NCBI GenBank assembly: GCA_963725415.1
Contig: CAVRZY010000178.1
Location: 24,294 to 88,293, forward strand
Direction of reading: 5' to 3'
Length of the DNA: 64,000 nucleotides
From: CAVRZY01 sp963725415
GTDB taxonomy: Bacteria > Acidobacteriota > Terriglobia > Bryobacterales > Bryobacteraceae
Shown: in pieces, positions 27,445 through 34,883 of the stretch
How positions within the stretch are numbered: the first letter of the stretch is position 1
How the letters are laid out: every line of letters begins with the position of its first letter
Notes under the pieces: generated by a model
The model's input: the letters and a program-made list of their open reading frames with translations, nothing else
The model's database searches: none
Told to the model about the DNA's origin: nothing
Made by a program: the position numbers and the translations under genes

Positions 27445-28272
27445 ATGCCGGATGAACAACACCAAGCGGTCTTGCGCTTTGAACACGTTTCGGTTTGTTT
27501 TGAAGACCTCAAGGCGCTCGACGACGTCTCCTTCGAGATGCTGGCGGGAGACACGCGGATCGTCCTGGGGGCGGCTGGGAGCGGCAAGACCGTGCTGCTG
27601 AAGACGGCGCTTGGCTTGCTGAAGCCCGATGCCGGCCGGGTCTGCGTTCTGGGCCGGGAGATCACTCGTCTGCCGGAAGAGGAGTTGTTCGAGATCCGCA
27701 GCGGGATCGGGGTCCTGTTTCAGGAAGGCGGGCTGTTCGACTCGCTGACCATCGAGGAAAACGTGGGCTACCCGCTGGCCAACCAGAAAGCGCTGCTCTG
27801 TCCGCCTGAGGAGATGCGGCAGCGGGTCGAAGAGGCGCTGCGGTTCGTCGAACTGGAGCACACTCTGGAGAAGTTACCCAGCGAACTCTCCGGCGGGATG
27901 CGCCGCCGGGTCGGGATTGCCCGAGCCATCGTCATCGAGCCCCGCCTGGTGCTTTACGATTCCCCCACGGCCGGTCTGGACCCCATCACGGCTTACACCA
28001 TCATCGCCCTGGTGGTCAAGGACCGCGAACTGAAGAACACCGCCACGGTGATGGTCACGCACCGCTATCAGGATGGCCAGATGCTGGCCAAGCTCCGCTA
28101 CAATCCACAAACGAGCGCTCTGGAGCTGGCGCCGCCCCGTGACGGCAGTTCTGCGGCCCGCACCAAGTTCCTCGTGCTTCAGCAGGGCCGCCTGGTCTTT
28201 GAAGGAACCCAGGCGGAACTGGAGGCGTCCTCCGATCCGTATGTCTCAAAATTCGTGAAGCGGGAAGATTGA
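27445..28272 (+). CDS. mlaF: MlaF-type ABC ATPase with altered Walker B
   Basis: A 275-residue ATPase. Walker A GAAGSGKT at 42-49, Q-loop GVLFQEGGLFDSLTIEENV, signature LSGGMRRRVGIARA, Walker B LVLYDSPTAGLDP. The residue after the Walker B Asp172 is Ser173 where a catalytic Glu is usual; whether this is normal for this subgroup I cannot say. The H-loop is VTHRYQD. Seven bases after MlaE and followed at once by MlaD. Confidence 0.92.
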   Translation: MPDEQHQAVLRFEHVSVCFEDLKALDDVSFEMLAGDTRIVLGAAGSGKTVLLKTALGLLKPDAGRVCVLGREITRLPEEELFEIRSGIGVLFQEGGLFDSLTIEENVGYPLANQKALLCPPEEMRQRVEEALRFVELEHTLEKLPSELSGGMRRRVGIARAIVIEPRLVLYDSPTAGLDPITAYTIIALVVKDRELKNTATVMVTHRYQDGQMLAKLRYNPQTSALELAPPRDGSSAARTKFLVLQQGRLVFEGTQAELEASSDPYVSKFVKRED

Positions 28273-28274
28273 CT

Positions 28275-29348
28275 ATGCCTTCGGCCAAACGAGTCACCTG
28301 GGCTCAACTGCGAGTGGGAATCATGGCCATCGCCGCCATGGCCATCCTGGGAGTGCTGATCTTCCTGCTCACCGGACAGAAGCCCATTTTTACGCGCAGC
28401 GCCATCATCTACACCTATTTGTCGGACTCGGCCGCCCTGCAAACCGGCGCTCCGGTCCGCCTGAACGGTGTTTACATCGGGAGCGTCGAGCGCGTCGAGC
28501 TGTCCGGCTCGAAGGATCCCAGCCGGGTGGTGCGCGTGGTCATGGCGGTGGAGCGGGACGTGCTCCGGCAAATCCCGGTGGATTCGATCGCCGGCATCAG
28601 CGCCGAAAGCGTCCTGGCCACTAAGTACATCAACATCCGGAAGGGCCAGAGTGCCACCGCCATTTCTCCGGGCGGCGAATTGAGGGCTTTGGACACCCGG
28701 GAGATCGAGGATCTGGTGCAAAAGGGCTATGGCTTGTTTGACTCGCTCCAGGCCCTGGTCAACCGCGCCGATCGCATCGTCAGCCAGGTCGAGTCGGGCA
28801 AGGGCAGCATGGGAAAGTTCCTGGTGGACGAGGAGTTCTACAACCGCCTGGTGGCCGTGGTGGCCGAAGCGCAGAAGGTGACCAGCGCCATCAGCAGCGG
28901 CAAGGGTACGGTGGGCCGCCTGCTGTATGACGAGACGCTCTACAACCGGGTGCTGGCCTCGCTGGAGCGCGTGGATTCCGTCATTCAGGAGGTGCAACAG
29001 GGACAAGGCACGGCCGGAAAGTTCCTGCGCGACCCCGCCCTGTATGACGAAACCCGCGCCACCATCGCCGAGCTGCGCCGCCTGGTCAGCGACCTCAACG
29101 CCGGCAAAGGCACGGCCGGCAAATTCCTGAAGGACGAAGCCGCCTATCGCCAGATCCAAGACCTGCTGGCCAAGATCGACGGCGTCATCGAGCGCGCCAG
29201 ATCCGGACAGGGCACTCTGGGCCAGCTCTTGGTCAATCCGCAGCTCTACGAGTCCATGAACGGCGCCACCGCAGAATTGCGGGACCTGGTCAAGGACATC
29301 CACGCCAACCCCAAGAAGTTTCTGCGCATCAAGCTGGGACTGTTTTGA
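28275..29348 (+). CDS. mlaD: MlaD/MCE family lipid-binding protein with C-terminal repeats
   Basis: About 357 residues. One N-terminal helix (VGIMAIAAMAILGVLIFLL), MCE domain (about 35-125: YLSDSAALQTGAPVRLNGVYIGSV), then five imperfect repeats of about 37 residues with the core GKGTxGKFLxDExxYxxL (SMGKFLVDEEFYNRL, TVGRLLYDETLYNRV, TAGKFLRDPALYDET, TAGKFLKDEAAYRQI, TLGQLLVNPQLYESM). ATG 28275 fits a GGGAAG site; TTG 28269 is an alternative. MCE proteins form hexameric rings that channel lipids. MlaB and MlaC partners are not in the window. Confidence 0.9.
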   Translation: MPSAKRVTWAQLRVGIMAIAAMAILGVLIFLLTGQKPIFTRSAIIYTYLSDSAALQTGAPVRLNGVYIGSVERVELSGSKDPSRVVRVVMAVERDVLRQIPVDSIAGISAESVLATKYINIRKGQSATAISPGGELRALDTREIEDLVQKGYGLFDSLQALVNRADRIVSQVESGKGSMGKFLVDEEFYNRLVAVVAEAQKVTSAISSGKGTVGRLLYDETLYNRVLASLERVDSVIQEVQQGQGTAGKFLRDPALYDETRATIAELRRLVSDLNAGKGTAGKFLKDEAAYRQIQDLLAKIDGVIERARSGQGTLGQLLVNPQLYESMNGATAELRDLVKDIHANPKKFLRIKLGLF

Positions 29349-30098
29349 TCGCGCCGAGAAAGCTCATCGTCAACGCCGATGATTTCGGGTTCACCCGGGA
29401 TGTGAACGAAGGCATCCTGGAAGCGCATCAGCGGGGCATACTTTCCTCGACCAGCCTGATGGCCAACGGCGCTGCATTTGACGACGCGGTTCGCCTGGCG
29501 CGCGAGAACCCCAGCCTGGATGTCGGCTGCCACCTGGTGCTGGTGGGCGGGCACTCGCTCTTGGAGCCCGGCCAAGCGCTGCCGGCGCGCGTTCGGGAGC
29601 TGGCGGCGGGCTCTCGCGTTCCGCCGAATCCGGGTTTACGAAGAGCTGGCGGCCCAGGTCCGCAAGACTCTAGAGACCGGCATCCAACCGACGCACCTGG
29701 ACACACACAAGCACATCCACCTGTGGCCGCCGGTGCTGAAGGCCGTGGCCCGCATCTCTCAAGAGTTCCGTGTTCCCTGGGTGCGCCTACCCTTGCTGTG
29801 GCGGAAGCGCTCGCGCGCCTTCCTTCGGCGGCACGGATGCCGCACCACCGATCACTTCGCCGGATACCGGCTGACTGGGCGATTGAGCGCCGAAGAACTC
29901 GTGCGGTTTATTCGTGAGCTACCGGCCGGCGCCACGGAGTTGATGTGCCACCCTGGTCGCTGCGGGCCGGAACTGCGCAGCGCCCCCACGCGACTGAAAG
30001 AGAGCCGCCAGCGCGAACTGGAGGCGCTCACGGCGCCCGAAACACGCGCCGCGCTGGAAGCCGCCCAGGTGCGGCTGGTCAGGCACCGGGACCTGTAG
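29345..30098 (+). CDS. ChbG/HpnK family deacetylase (YdjC-like), frame broken once
   Basis: About 250 residues after repair. Start TTG 29345 overlaps the MlaD stop (TTGA). N-terminal LIVNADDFGFTRDVNEGI is the family metal-binding motif, GCHLVLVGG the second, and HLDTHKHIHLWP and ELMCHPG the later metal and catalytic histidines. Members remove acetyl groups from chito-oligosaccharides or serve hopanoid synthesis (HpnK). One extra G in the GGG at 29608-29610 shifts the frame; without it ELAALAFRRIRVYEELA is restored. The link with Mla genes favours an envelope-lipid role, but this is inference. Confidence 0.84.
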
Positions 30099-31266
30099 CG
30101 GCGCAGACGCAACTCTCCGCTTCGTCCCACATGGCCAGGGCGTTCTCCAGCTTGACGGCCGGGTGAATCTCCGTGCTCGAGCCTACCCAAAGCAGCCCGC
30201 GCGCACCCGCCTCATGCATGGTCTTGCGGACCGCGGCCCGCACTTCCACCTCCGTTCCGAACGGCAGCAGCCGGCTGGCGTCGATGCCCCCCATCAGAAT
30301 CCAGTCCGGATGCGCCTTCCGCACGTCCCCGGCGTACATGCCCGCCAAAGGCTCCAAAGGATTGAGACCGTCCACCCCGGCCTCACGGAAGTCTTCCAGT
30401 ACCTGCCAGAGGTTGCCGTCCGAGTGGAAGATCACTTTCACGCCGCGCGCGTGCCAGGCATCCACCAGCCTTTTCAGCCGCGGGAAGAACTCGCGCCTCA
30501 GAAACTTCGGCGAGAACAGCAACTGGTTCTTGTCCGCCATGTCCGCGTACACCAGCGCCACGGGCGACAGTTGCGGATCTGCGCTCTGCTCGACGCGCCG
30601 GATCTCGACCCGGTTCAAGGCCTCCAGCCAGTCGGAGACCAGCTCCGGGTTCTCAACATAGGCGTAACTGAAAAGCTGGATGCCCGCCCGGATGTAAGCG
30701 GTGTCCAATCCCACCGGGCTCTCGTTGGGAAACAGGACCGTATTCTCCCCGACTTTCTCCTGTAACTCGAGAAACTGCTCGCGAGGCGACTTGCTGGCCA
30801 CTCCCCAGACGTTGCCCTTGCCTGCAAACGTCCACATCTCCCCGGGCTTGCTCTCGTGCAACTCCTCGATGTTGTGCCGGATGTAGTCCAGCAGCCCTTT
30901 CACGTCTTTGAAGGGTCGCTCGATGAGCCAGGTGGTCCACCATTCCTGCTTGTAGACGAACCCGTCTTCATGCTGGAGGATCTTCTCTTCCACCGGCGGG
31001 GCGATGCCCCGGGTGATATCCAGCCGCTCGCCGATGGTCTGGCACAGCAGGTCCAGGCCGTTGCGCGGTGAAAGCTTCTCCCCGGTGACATACTCGATGA
31101 GCGGGATGTGTTGGATCAGGTCGAAGATTGGCGCCCGGTCGGGAAGCTCGTCCCGCAGCGTCGCCTCCACGCGCTGGCGAGCAGTCATCGTGTCTTGTGG
31201 CAGTTTGCGCATCAGCCCTCTGCTACTAGCGAGGTCTTCGACCTCAAACCGACCAGAACCCTTCAC
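30079..31266 (-). CDS. Uroporphyrinogen decarboxylase-like protein (URO-D/MtaA superfamily)
   Basis: About 377-395 residues depending on start; the internal ATG 31212 (MRKLPQDTMTARQRVEATL) aligns better with family N-termini than 31266. Family marks: ELPDRAPIFD near the start, FKDVKGLLDYI, KVIFHSDGNLWQVLEDF and GVDGLNPLEPLAGM with GGIDASRLLPFG. The Arg and Asp residues of true HemE are not all evident, so it is more likely of the corrinoid methyltransferase-like branch often found in Acidobacteriota catabolic loci. Overlaps the convergent deacetylase by 20 bases. Confidence 0.78.
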   Translation of the reverse strand: MKGSGRFEVEDLASSRGLMRKLPQDTMTARQRVEATLRDELPDRAPIFDLIQHIPLIEYVTGEKLSPRNGLDLLCQTIGERLDITRGIAPPVEEKILQHEDGFVYKQEWWTTWLIERPFKDVKGLLDYIRHNIEELHESKPGEMWTFAGKGNVWGVASKSPREQFLELQEKVGENTVLFPNESPVGLDTAYIRAGIQLFSYAYVENPELVSDWLEALNRVEIRRVEQSADPQLSPVALVYADMADKNQLLFSPKFLRREFFPRLKRLVDAWHARGVKVIFHSDGNLWQVLEDFREAGVDGLNPLEPLAGMYAGDVRKAHPDWILMGGIDASRLLPFGTEVEVRAAVRKTMHEAGARGLLWVGSSTEIHPAVKLENALAMWDEAESCVCAATGPGA

Positions 31267-31298
31267 TGGAAAGGCAACAAAGAATCAACAATTGAATC

Positions 31299-31390
31299 AT
31301 TGACGATTGAGTCATTGACGATTGAATTGCGGTAGCCGACTGCGCCTCCGCCAATCGTCAATGCAAGAATCGTCAATCGTCAATCGTCAC
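31299..31390. repeat. Iterated GACGATTGA repeat in inverted orientation
   Basis: The word TTGACGATTGA and near copies occur twice on the plus strand (31299-31326) and about four times on the minus strand (31350-31389). The two clusters form an imperfect inverted repeat around AATTGCGG...CCGCC. The stop codon of the nitrilase gene (minus strand TGA, 31387-31389) lies in the first repeat word. Confidence 0.6.
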
Positions 31391-32343
31391 TCCTCAAACT
31401 TCAGGCTGCGCGTGTCCCGCTCCAGCCCGGTCGGGACTGTCAGGGGCGCGTAAAGCTCCGGGCGCCGGGCCCTGATCCAAGTTCGTCCGGTGCTGCGATC
31501 GAGCAGCGAGGCCTCCAGTTCCGCCACCACCATGTCTTCGTCCGCCTTCCGGGTCTCGGCGATGATCCGCCCGTAGGGGTCGAGAATCATCGCGTTGCCG
31601 GTGCGGATCTCATCATCGTCTACGCCCACCCCGTTGCTGAAAATCAGGAACAGGCCGTTGTCGTGTGCGCGGCTGGGCAGCCAGCGCATCAGCCAGCCCC
31701 GGCCCTTGTCCCCTAGGAATTCCCTTTCGATGGCCTGCGGGTCTTCCCGCCGGTTGTCCCAAAGCGTGCGATCGATCAGACCCATCAGGTGGGGATTGGA
31801 TGAGCGGCAGCCTCCCGTCTGGTGCGGAGCGATCAGGATCTCGGCCCCCTTCAGCGCCGTGATGCGCACGTTCTCAACGAGGTTGCAGTCGTAACAGATC
31901 AGCACCCCCACGCGGCAGCCATGGGGCGTGTCAAACACGGTGTATTCGTTCCCGCAAGTCAGATACGGGCTGACGAAGGCGTGCAGCTTGCGGTGCCGTT
32001 GCGCCGTTCCATCCGGCATCGCCACCACGTAGGCTTTGTAGAATTTGCCGTCCTTGCCCGCTTCGATCAGTCCGGCCCCGATGGTCATCTTGTACTGCTG
32101 GGCCATGGCCATCAGCGTCTGCGAAGAAAATCCTTCAAAGACCGGCTCGGCTAGTGCCGCGAACTCCTCTCGCCCCAGGTTTCGCAAAAACCAGTAACCG
32201 GTGATGCAGCACTCCGGGAACACGATCAGTTCCACATTTTGCCGCGCCGCCTGCTCGACGAAACTGCGGATCTTGCCGAGGTTGGCCTGCTTGTCGCCCG
32301 GGCTGTGCTCGAACTGCACCGATGCAACAACCAAATTTCGCAT
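31387..32343 (-). CDS. Carbon-nitrogen hydrolase (nitrilase superfamily)
   Basis: A 318-residue amidase-like enzyme. The Glu-Lys-Cys triad is visible: Glu in IVFPECCITGYW, Lys in QRHRKLHAFV and Cys in GVLICYDCNLVENVR. Insert EILIAPHQTGG and C-terminal DPYGRIIAETRKADED are typical. Members hydrolyse carboxamides, carbamoyl compounds or nitriles; the substrate is not predictable. Divergent from the alkaline phosphatase gene. Confidence 0.88.
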   Translation of the reverse strand: MRNLVVASVQFEHSPGDKQANLGKIRSFVEQAARQNVELIVFPECCITGYWFLRNLGREEFAALAEPVFEGFSSQTLMAMAQQYKMTIGAGLIEAGKDGKFYKAYVVAMPDGTAQRHRKLHAFVSPYLTCGNEYTVFDTPHGCRVGVLICYDCNLVENVRITALKGAEILIAPHQTGGCRSSNPHLMGLIDRTLWDNRREDPQAIEREFLGDKGRGWLMRWLPSRAHDNGLFLIFSNGVGVDDDEIRTGNAMILDPYGRIIAETRKADEDMVVAELEASLLDRSTGRTWIRARRPELYAPLTVPTGLERDTRSLKFEE

Positions 32344-32386
32344 AGGCAGGTCTCATTATATTCTGGTAGAGCATCAGGGAGGAACG
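32344..32386. promoter_or_regulatory. Compact divergent promoter region
   Basis: 43 bases between the nitrilase and phosphatase starts. It contains TATATT (plus, 32357-32362) and TATAAT (minus, 32355-32360), overlapping -10-like sites. Neither has a good -35. The phosphatase start has a strong ribosome site AGGGAGG. Confidence 0.3.
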
Positions 32387-33424
32387 TTGAAGCGTCTCTT
32401 ACTCGCATTCATTTCAGTAACTGGCATGCTGTGCGGCGCGCAAAACGCCAAGAACCTCATCCTGTTCCTGGGAGACGGCACCGGCATCCCCACTCTGAAC
32501 GCCGCCAGCATTTACGGATACCGAGAGGCACGCGCACTCTACATTCAGAACATGCCCTACATCGGCCTCTCGGAAACATCAACGGCCGCTGCTTGGGTCG
32601 GCGATTCCGCGGCCGGCATGACCGCCATTGTGACCGGGCAGAAAACCAACAACGGGGTGATTTCGCAGACCCCGGACGGCAAGATCTTGAAGACCATCCT
32701 GGAGTATGCCGAGGAACACGGGCTGGCGACCGGGGTGGTTTCCAACAGCAGCATGTCCGACGCAACCCCGGCCGCCTGCTACGCCCACTCCAGGAGCCGA
32801 AGCAGGCAGGGCGAGATATTTGCCCAGGTGCTGAGCCCAAGTTTCGGTGACGGAGTCGATTTGATCATAGGTCCTGGGCGCAGGCGCATTCTCCAGTTGA
32901 CCGCAGAACGGGGTCTGGATCTTTCCGTGGAGCTGCCACGCAAAGGCTACCTGTTTCTCGACAACCCCGACGCGCTGAACGGTCTCGATCCGACCGCGCG
33001 GCGTGTGGTGGCACTGTTCAACTCGGACGAATTCGATCTGGGCGCGGTCGTGGATCAGGCCATCACCATCCTGTCGCGGAATCCCAACGGGTTTTTTCTG
33101 ATGGTCGAGTCTAACAATCACTTTGACGACGCCGAGAAGACGCTGCGACGAACGGTGACCTTCGACAAGATCATCCGCCGGGTCGCCGAGAGGCTCAGAT
33201 CCAACAGCCTGATCCTGTTCACCGCCGACCATTCCTTCGACTTGCGCCTGGCGGGTGGCAAGAAGGGACAGGACATTCTGCCGCTGGTCAGAGTGGAGGG
33301 CGGTCATACCGCCGAAGAGGTGCTGGCGGCCGCCGAAGGTCCCGGGGCCGAGCGCGTGCACGGGATCTTTCCCAACACGCACCTGTTTTATGTCATGCTT
33401 GCGGCCTGCGGCTGGAAGGAGTGA
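32387..33424 (+). CDS. Alkaline phosphatase family protein, exported
   Basis: About 345 residues from TTG 32387 with AGGGAGG just upstream and a signal peptide (KRLLLAFISVTGMLCGAQ). PhoA-like marks: metal Asp in ILFLGDGTGIP, nucleophile region GDSAAGMTAIVTGQ, ADH in LFTADHSFDL and a C-terminal GGHTAEEV. The usual EGxxxD...H segment is changed to MVESNNHFDDAEKT, so the second metal site may differ. Likely periplasmic; phosphomonoesterase activity is inferred. Confidence 0.82.
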   Translation: MKRLLLAFISVTGMLCGAQNAKNLILFLGDGTGIPTLNAASIYGYREARALYIQNMPYIGLSETSTAAAWVGDSAAGMTAIVTGQKTNNGVISQTPDGKILKTILEYAEEHGLATGVVSNSSMSDATPAACYAHSRSRSRQGEIFAQVLSPSFGDGVDLIIGPGRRRILQLTAERGLDLSVELPRKGYLFLDNPDALNGLDPTARRVVALFNSDEFDLGAVVDQAITILSRNPNGFFLMVESNNHFDDAEKTLRRTVTFDKIIRRVAERLRSNSLILFTADHSFDLRLAGGKKGQDILPLVRVEGGHTAEEVLAAAEGPGAERVHGIFPNTHLFYVMLAACGWKE

Positions 33425-33510
33425 GGCGCAGCAGTTGCCCCGCAACGTTCTTCATTCCCTGGTGGTAATGGTAATCTGGAGTACGCCCATTTGAGCTGAG
33501 GAGGTTAACA

Positions 33511-34851
33511 GTGCAGAATTCCAACCGCCGCGATTTTTTGAAATCTTCTGCCGCGCTGCTGGGCGCTCCGGCCATCGCTGGACCCGGACTGGCGGCCAAC
33601 GACCGCATCCGCGTGGCCGTCATCGGCCTGCGGGGACGCGGCCGAGAGCTGATCCGCTCGTTCTATGACCTTGCCAAGGACAACGTCGAGGTTGCCGCCC
33701 TCTGCGACGTCGATCAGTCCGTCCTCAGCCAGCGCACCGCGGAGTACGAACAGATGTCCGGCAAGAAAGTCCAGACCTTCACCGACATGCGCAAGGTGTT
33801 CGAGGACAAATCCATCGACGCGGTCGGGTTCGCCACGCCCAATCACTGGCACGCGCTGGGGACCATCTGGGCCTGCCAGGCGGGCAAAGACGTCTATGTC
33901 GAGAAGCCCGGCTCCCACACCATCTTCGAGGGCCGCAAGGTAGTCGAGGCTGCCCGGAAGTACAACCGGATCGTCCAGCACGGCACCCAGAACCGCAGCA
34001 GCCCCAATATCGTGGAGGCCGTCCAGAAGCTGAAGGAGGGCGTCATCGGCAGAGTCTACCTGGCACGCGGCATCGCCTACAAAGGCCCGCGCGCAAGCAT
34101 TGGCCGAATCGAAGGCCGCGTCGTGCCGGCAGGTCTGGATTGGGACCAGTGGCAAGGCCCAGCCCCCAACAAGCCCTATTCCCCGGTGCGTCACCGCTCC
34201 TGGCACCTGCTGTGGGACTACGGCAACGGCGACATCGGCAACCAGGGCATCCACGAGCTGGACATCATGCGCTGGGCCTTGGGAATCGACACGCACCCCA
34301 CCAAGATCGCGTCGATGGGGGGCACATACATTCACAAGGACGACCAGGAAGCGCCCCAGGTCCACGCCGTCATGTATGAGTACGCGGGCCGCGACGTGCT
34401 GATGGCCTTCGAGACGCGCAGCGGGGTTACCAACGGCGAGGCGGGCATGGGTATCGAATACCCGTTCCTCGATAAGCGGAATGTGGTGGGGGTGATCTTC
34501 ATCGGCACCGAAGGCTACATGATCATCCCGGATTACAGCAGCTACTACACCTTCATGGGCCAGAAGCGGACTCCCGGACCCGAGGCCGTGGGCGCCGGCG
34601 ACATCGCCAACCTGCCGCATTTCGAGAATTTCATCAAAGCCGTGCGCAGCCGCAAGCGGACCGATCTGACCGCCGAGGCTCAGGAGCTGCACCTTTCCTC
34701 GGCCCTGCCTCACCTGGGCAACATCGCCTACCGCACCGGGCGCACGCTCAGGTTCGACCCGAAGACCGAGCGCTTCATCGGCGACGACGAGGCCAATCGC
34801 CTGCTCACCAGAGAGTACCGGCCGCCATATGTGGTGCCGGAGAGAGTGTAG
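33511..34851 (+). CDS. Gfo/Idh/MocA family oxidoreductase with Tat-like leader
   Basis: A 446-residue exported oxidoreductase. GTG 33511 follows AGGAGG at 33498-33503. Leader MQNSNRRDFLKSSAALLGAP is a textbook twin-arginine signal. Rossmann motif VAVIGLRGRGREL, catalytic CQAGKDVYVEKPGSH, and GNGDIGNQGIHELDIM. It opens the carbohydrate block. Its TAG stop is part of a palindromic repeat. Confidence 0.9.
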   Translation: MQNSNRRDFLKSSAALLGAPAIAGPGLAANDRIRVAVIGLRGRGRELIRSFYDLAKDNVEVAALCDVDQSVLSQRTAEYEQMSGKKVQTFTDMRKVFEDKSIDAVGFATPNHWHALGTIWACQAGKDVYVEKPGSHTIFEGRKVVEAARKYNRIVQHGTQNRSSPNIVEAVQKLKEGVIGRVYLARGIAYKGPRASIGRIEGRVVPAGLDWDQWQGPAPNKPYSPVRHRSWHLLWDYGNGDIGNQGIHELDIMRWALGIDTHPTKIASMGGTYIHKDDQEAPQVHAVMYEYAGRDVLMAFETRSGVTNGEAGMGIEYPFLDKRNVVGVIFIGTEGYMIIPDYSSYYTFMGQKRTPGPEAVGAGDIANLPHFENFIKAVRSRKRTDLTAEAQELHLSSALPHLGNIAYRTGRTLRFDPKTERFIGDDEANRLLTREYRPPYVVPERV

Positions 34852-34873
34852 GACATGCTTTAGCTTGTCCTGC
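34848..34873. repeat. Palindromic repeat, family B (GTAGGACA), contains stop codon
   Basis: Hairpin AGGACATGCT (34850-34859) against AGCTTGTCCT (34862-34871), nine of ten paired. The preceding GT plus AG supply the TAG stop of the oxidoreductase. Same design as the copies at 62484 and 62750. Confidence 0.65.
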
Positions 34874-34883
34874 CCGCTGAACC

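Noticed and set aside
29345..30098. Programmed ribosomal frameshifting in the ten broken genes
   Set aside because: No shared slippery heptamer or downstream structure was seen, and the breaks lie in unrelated families that are not known to recode.
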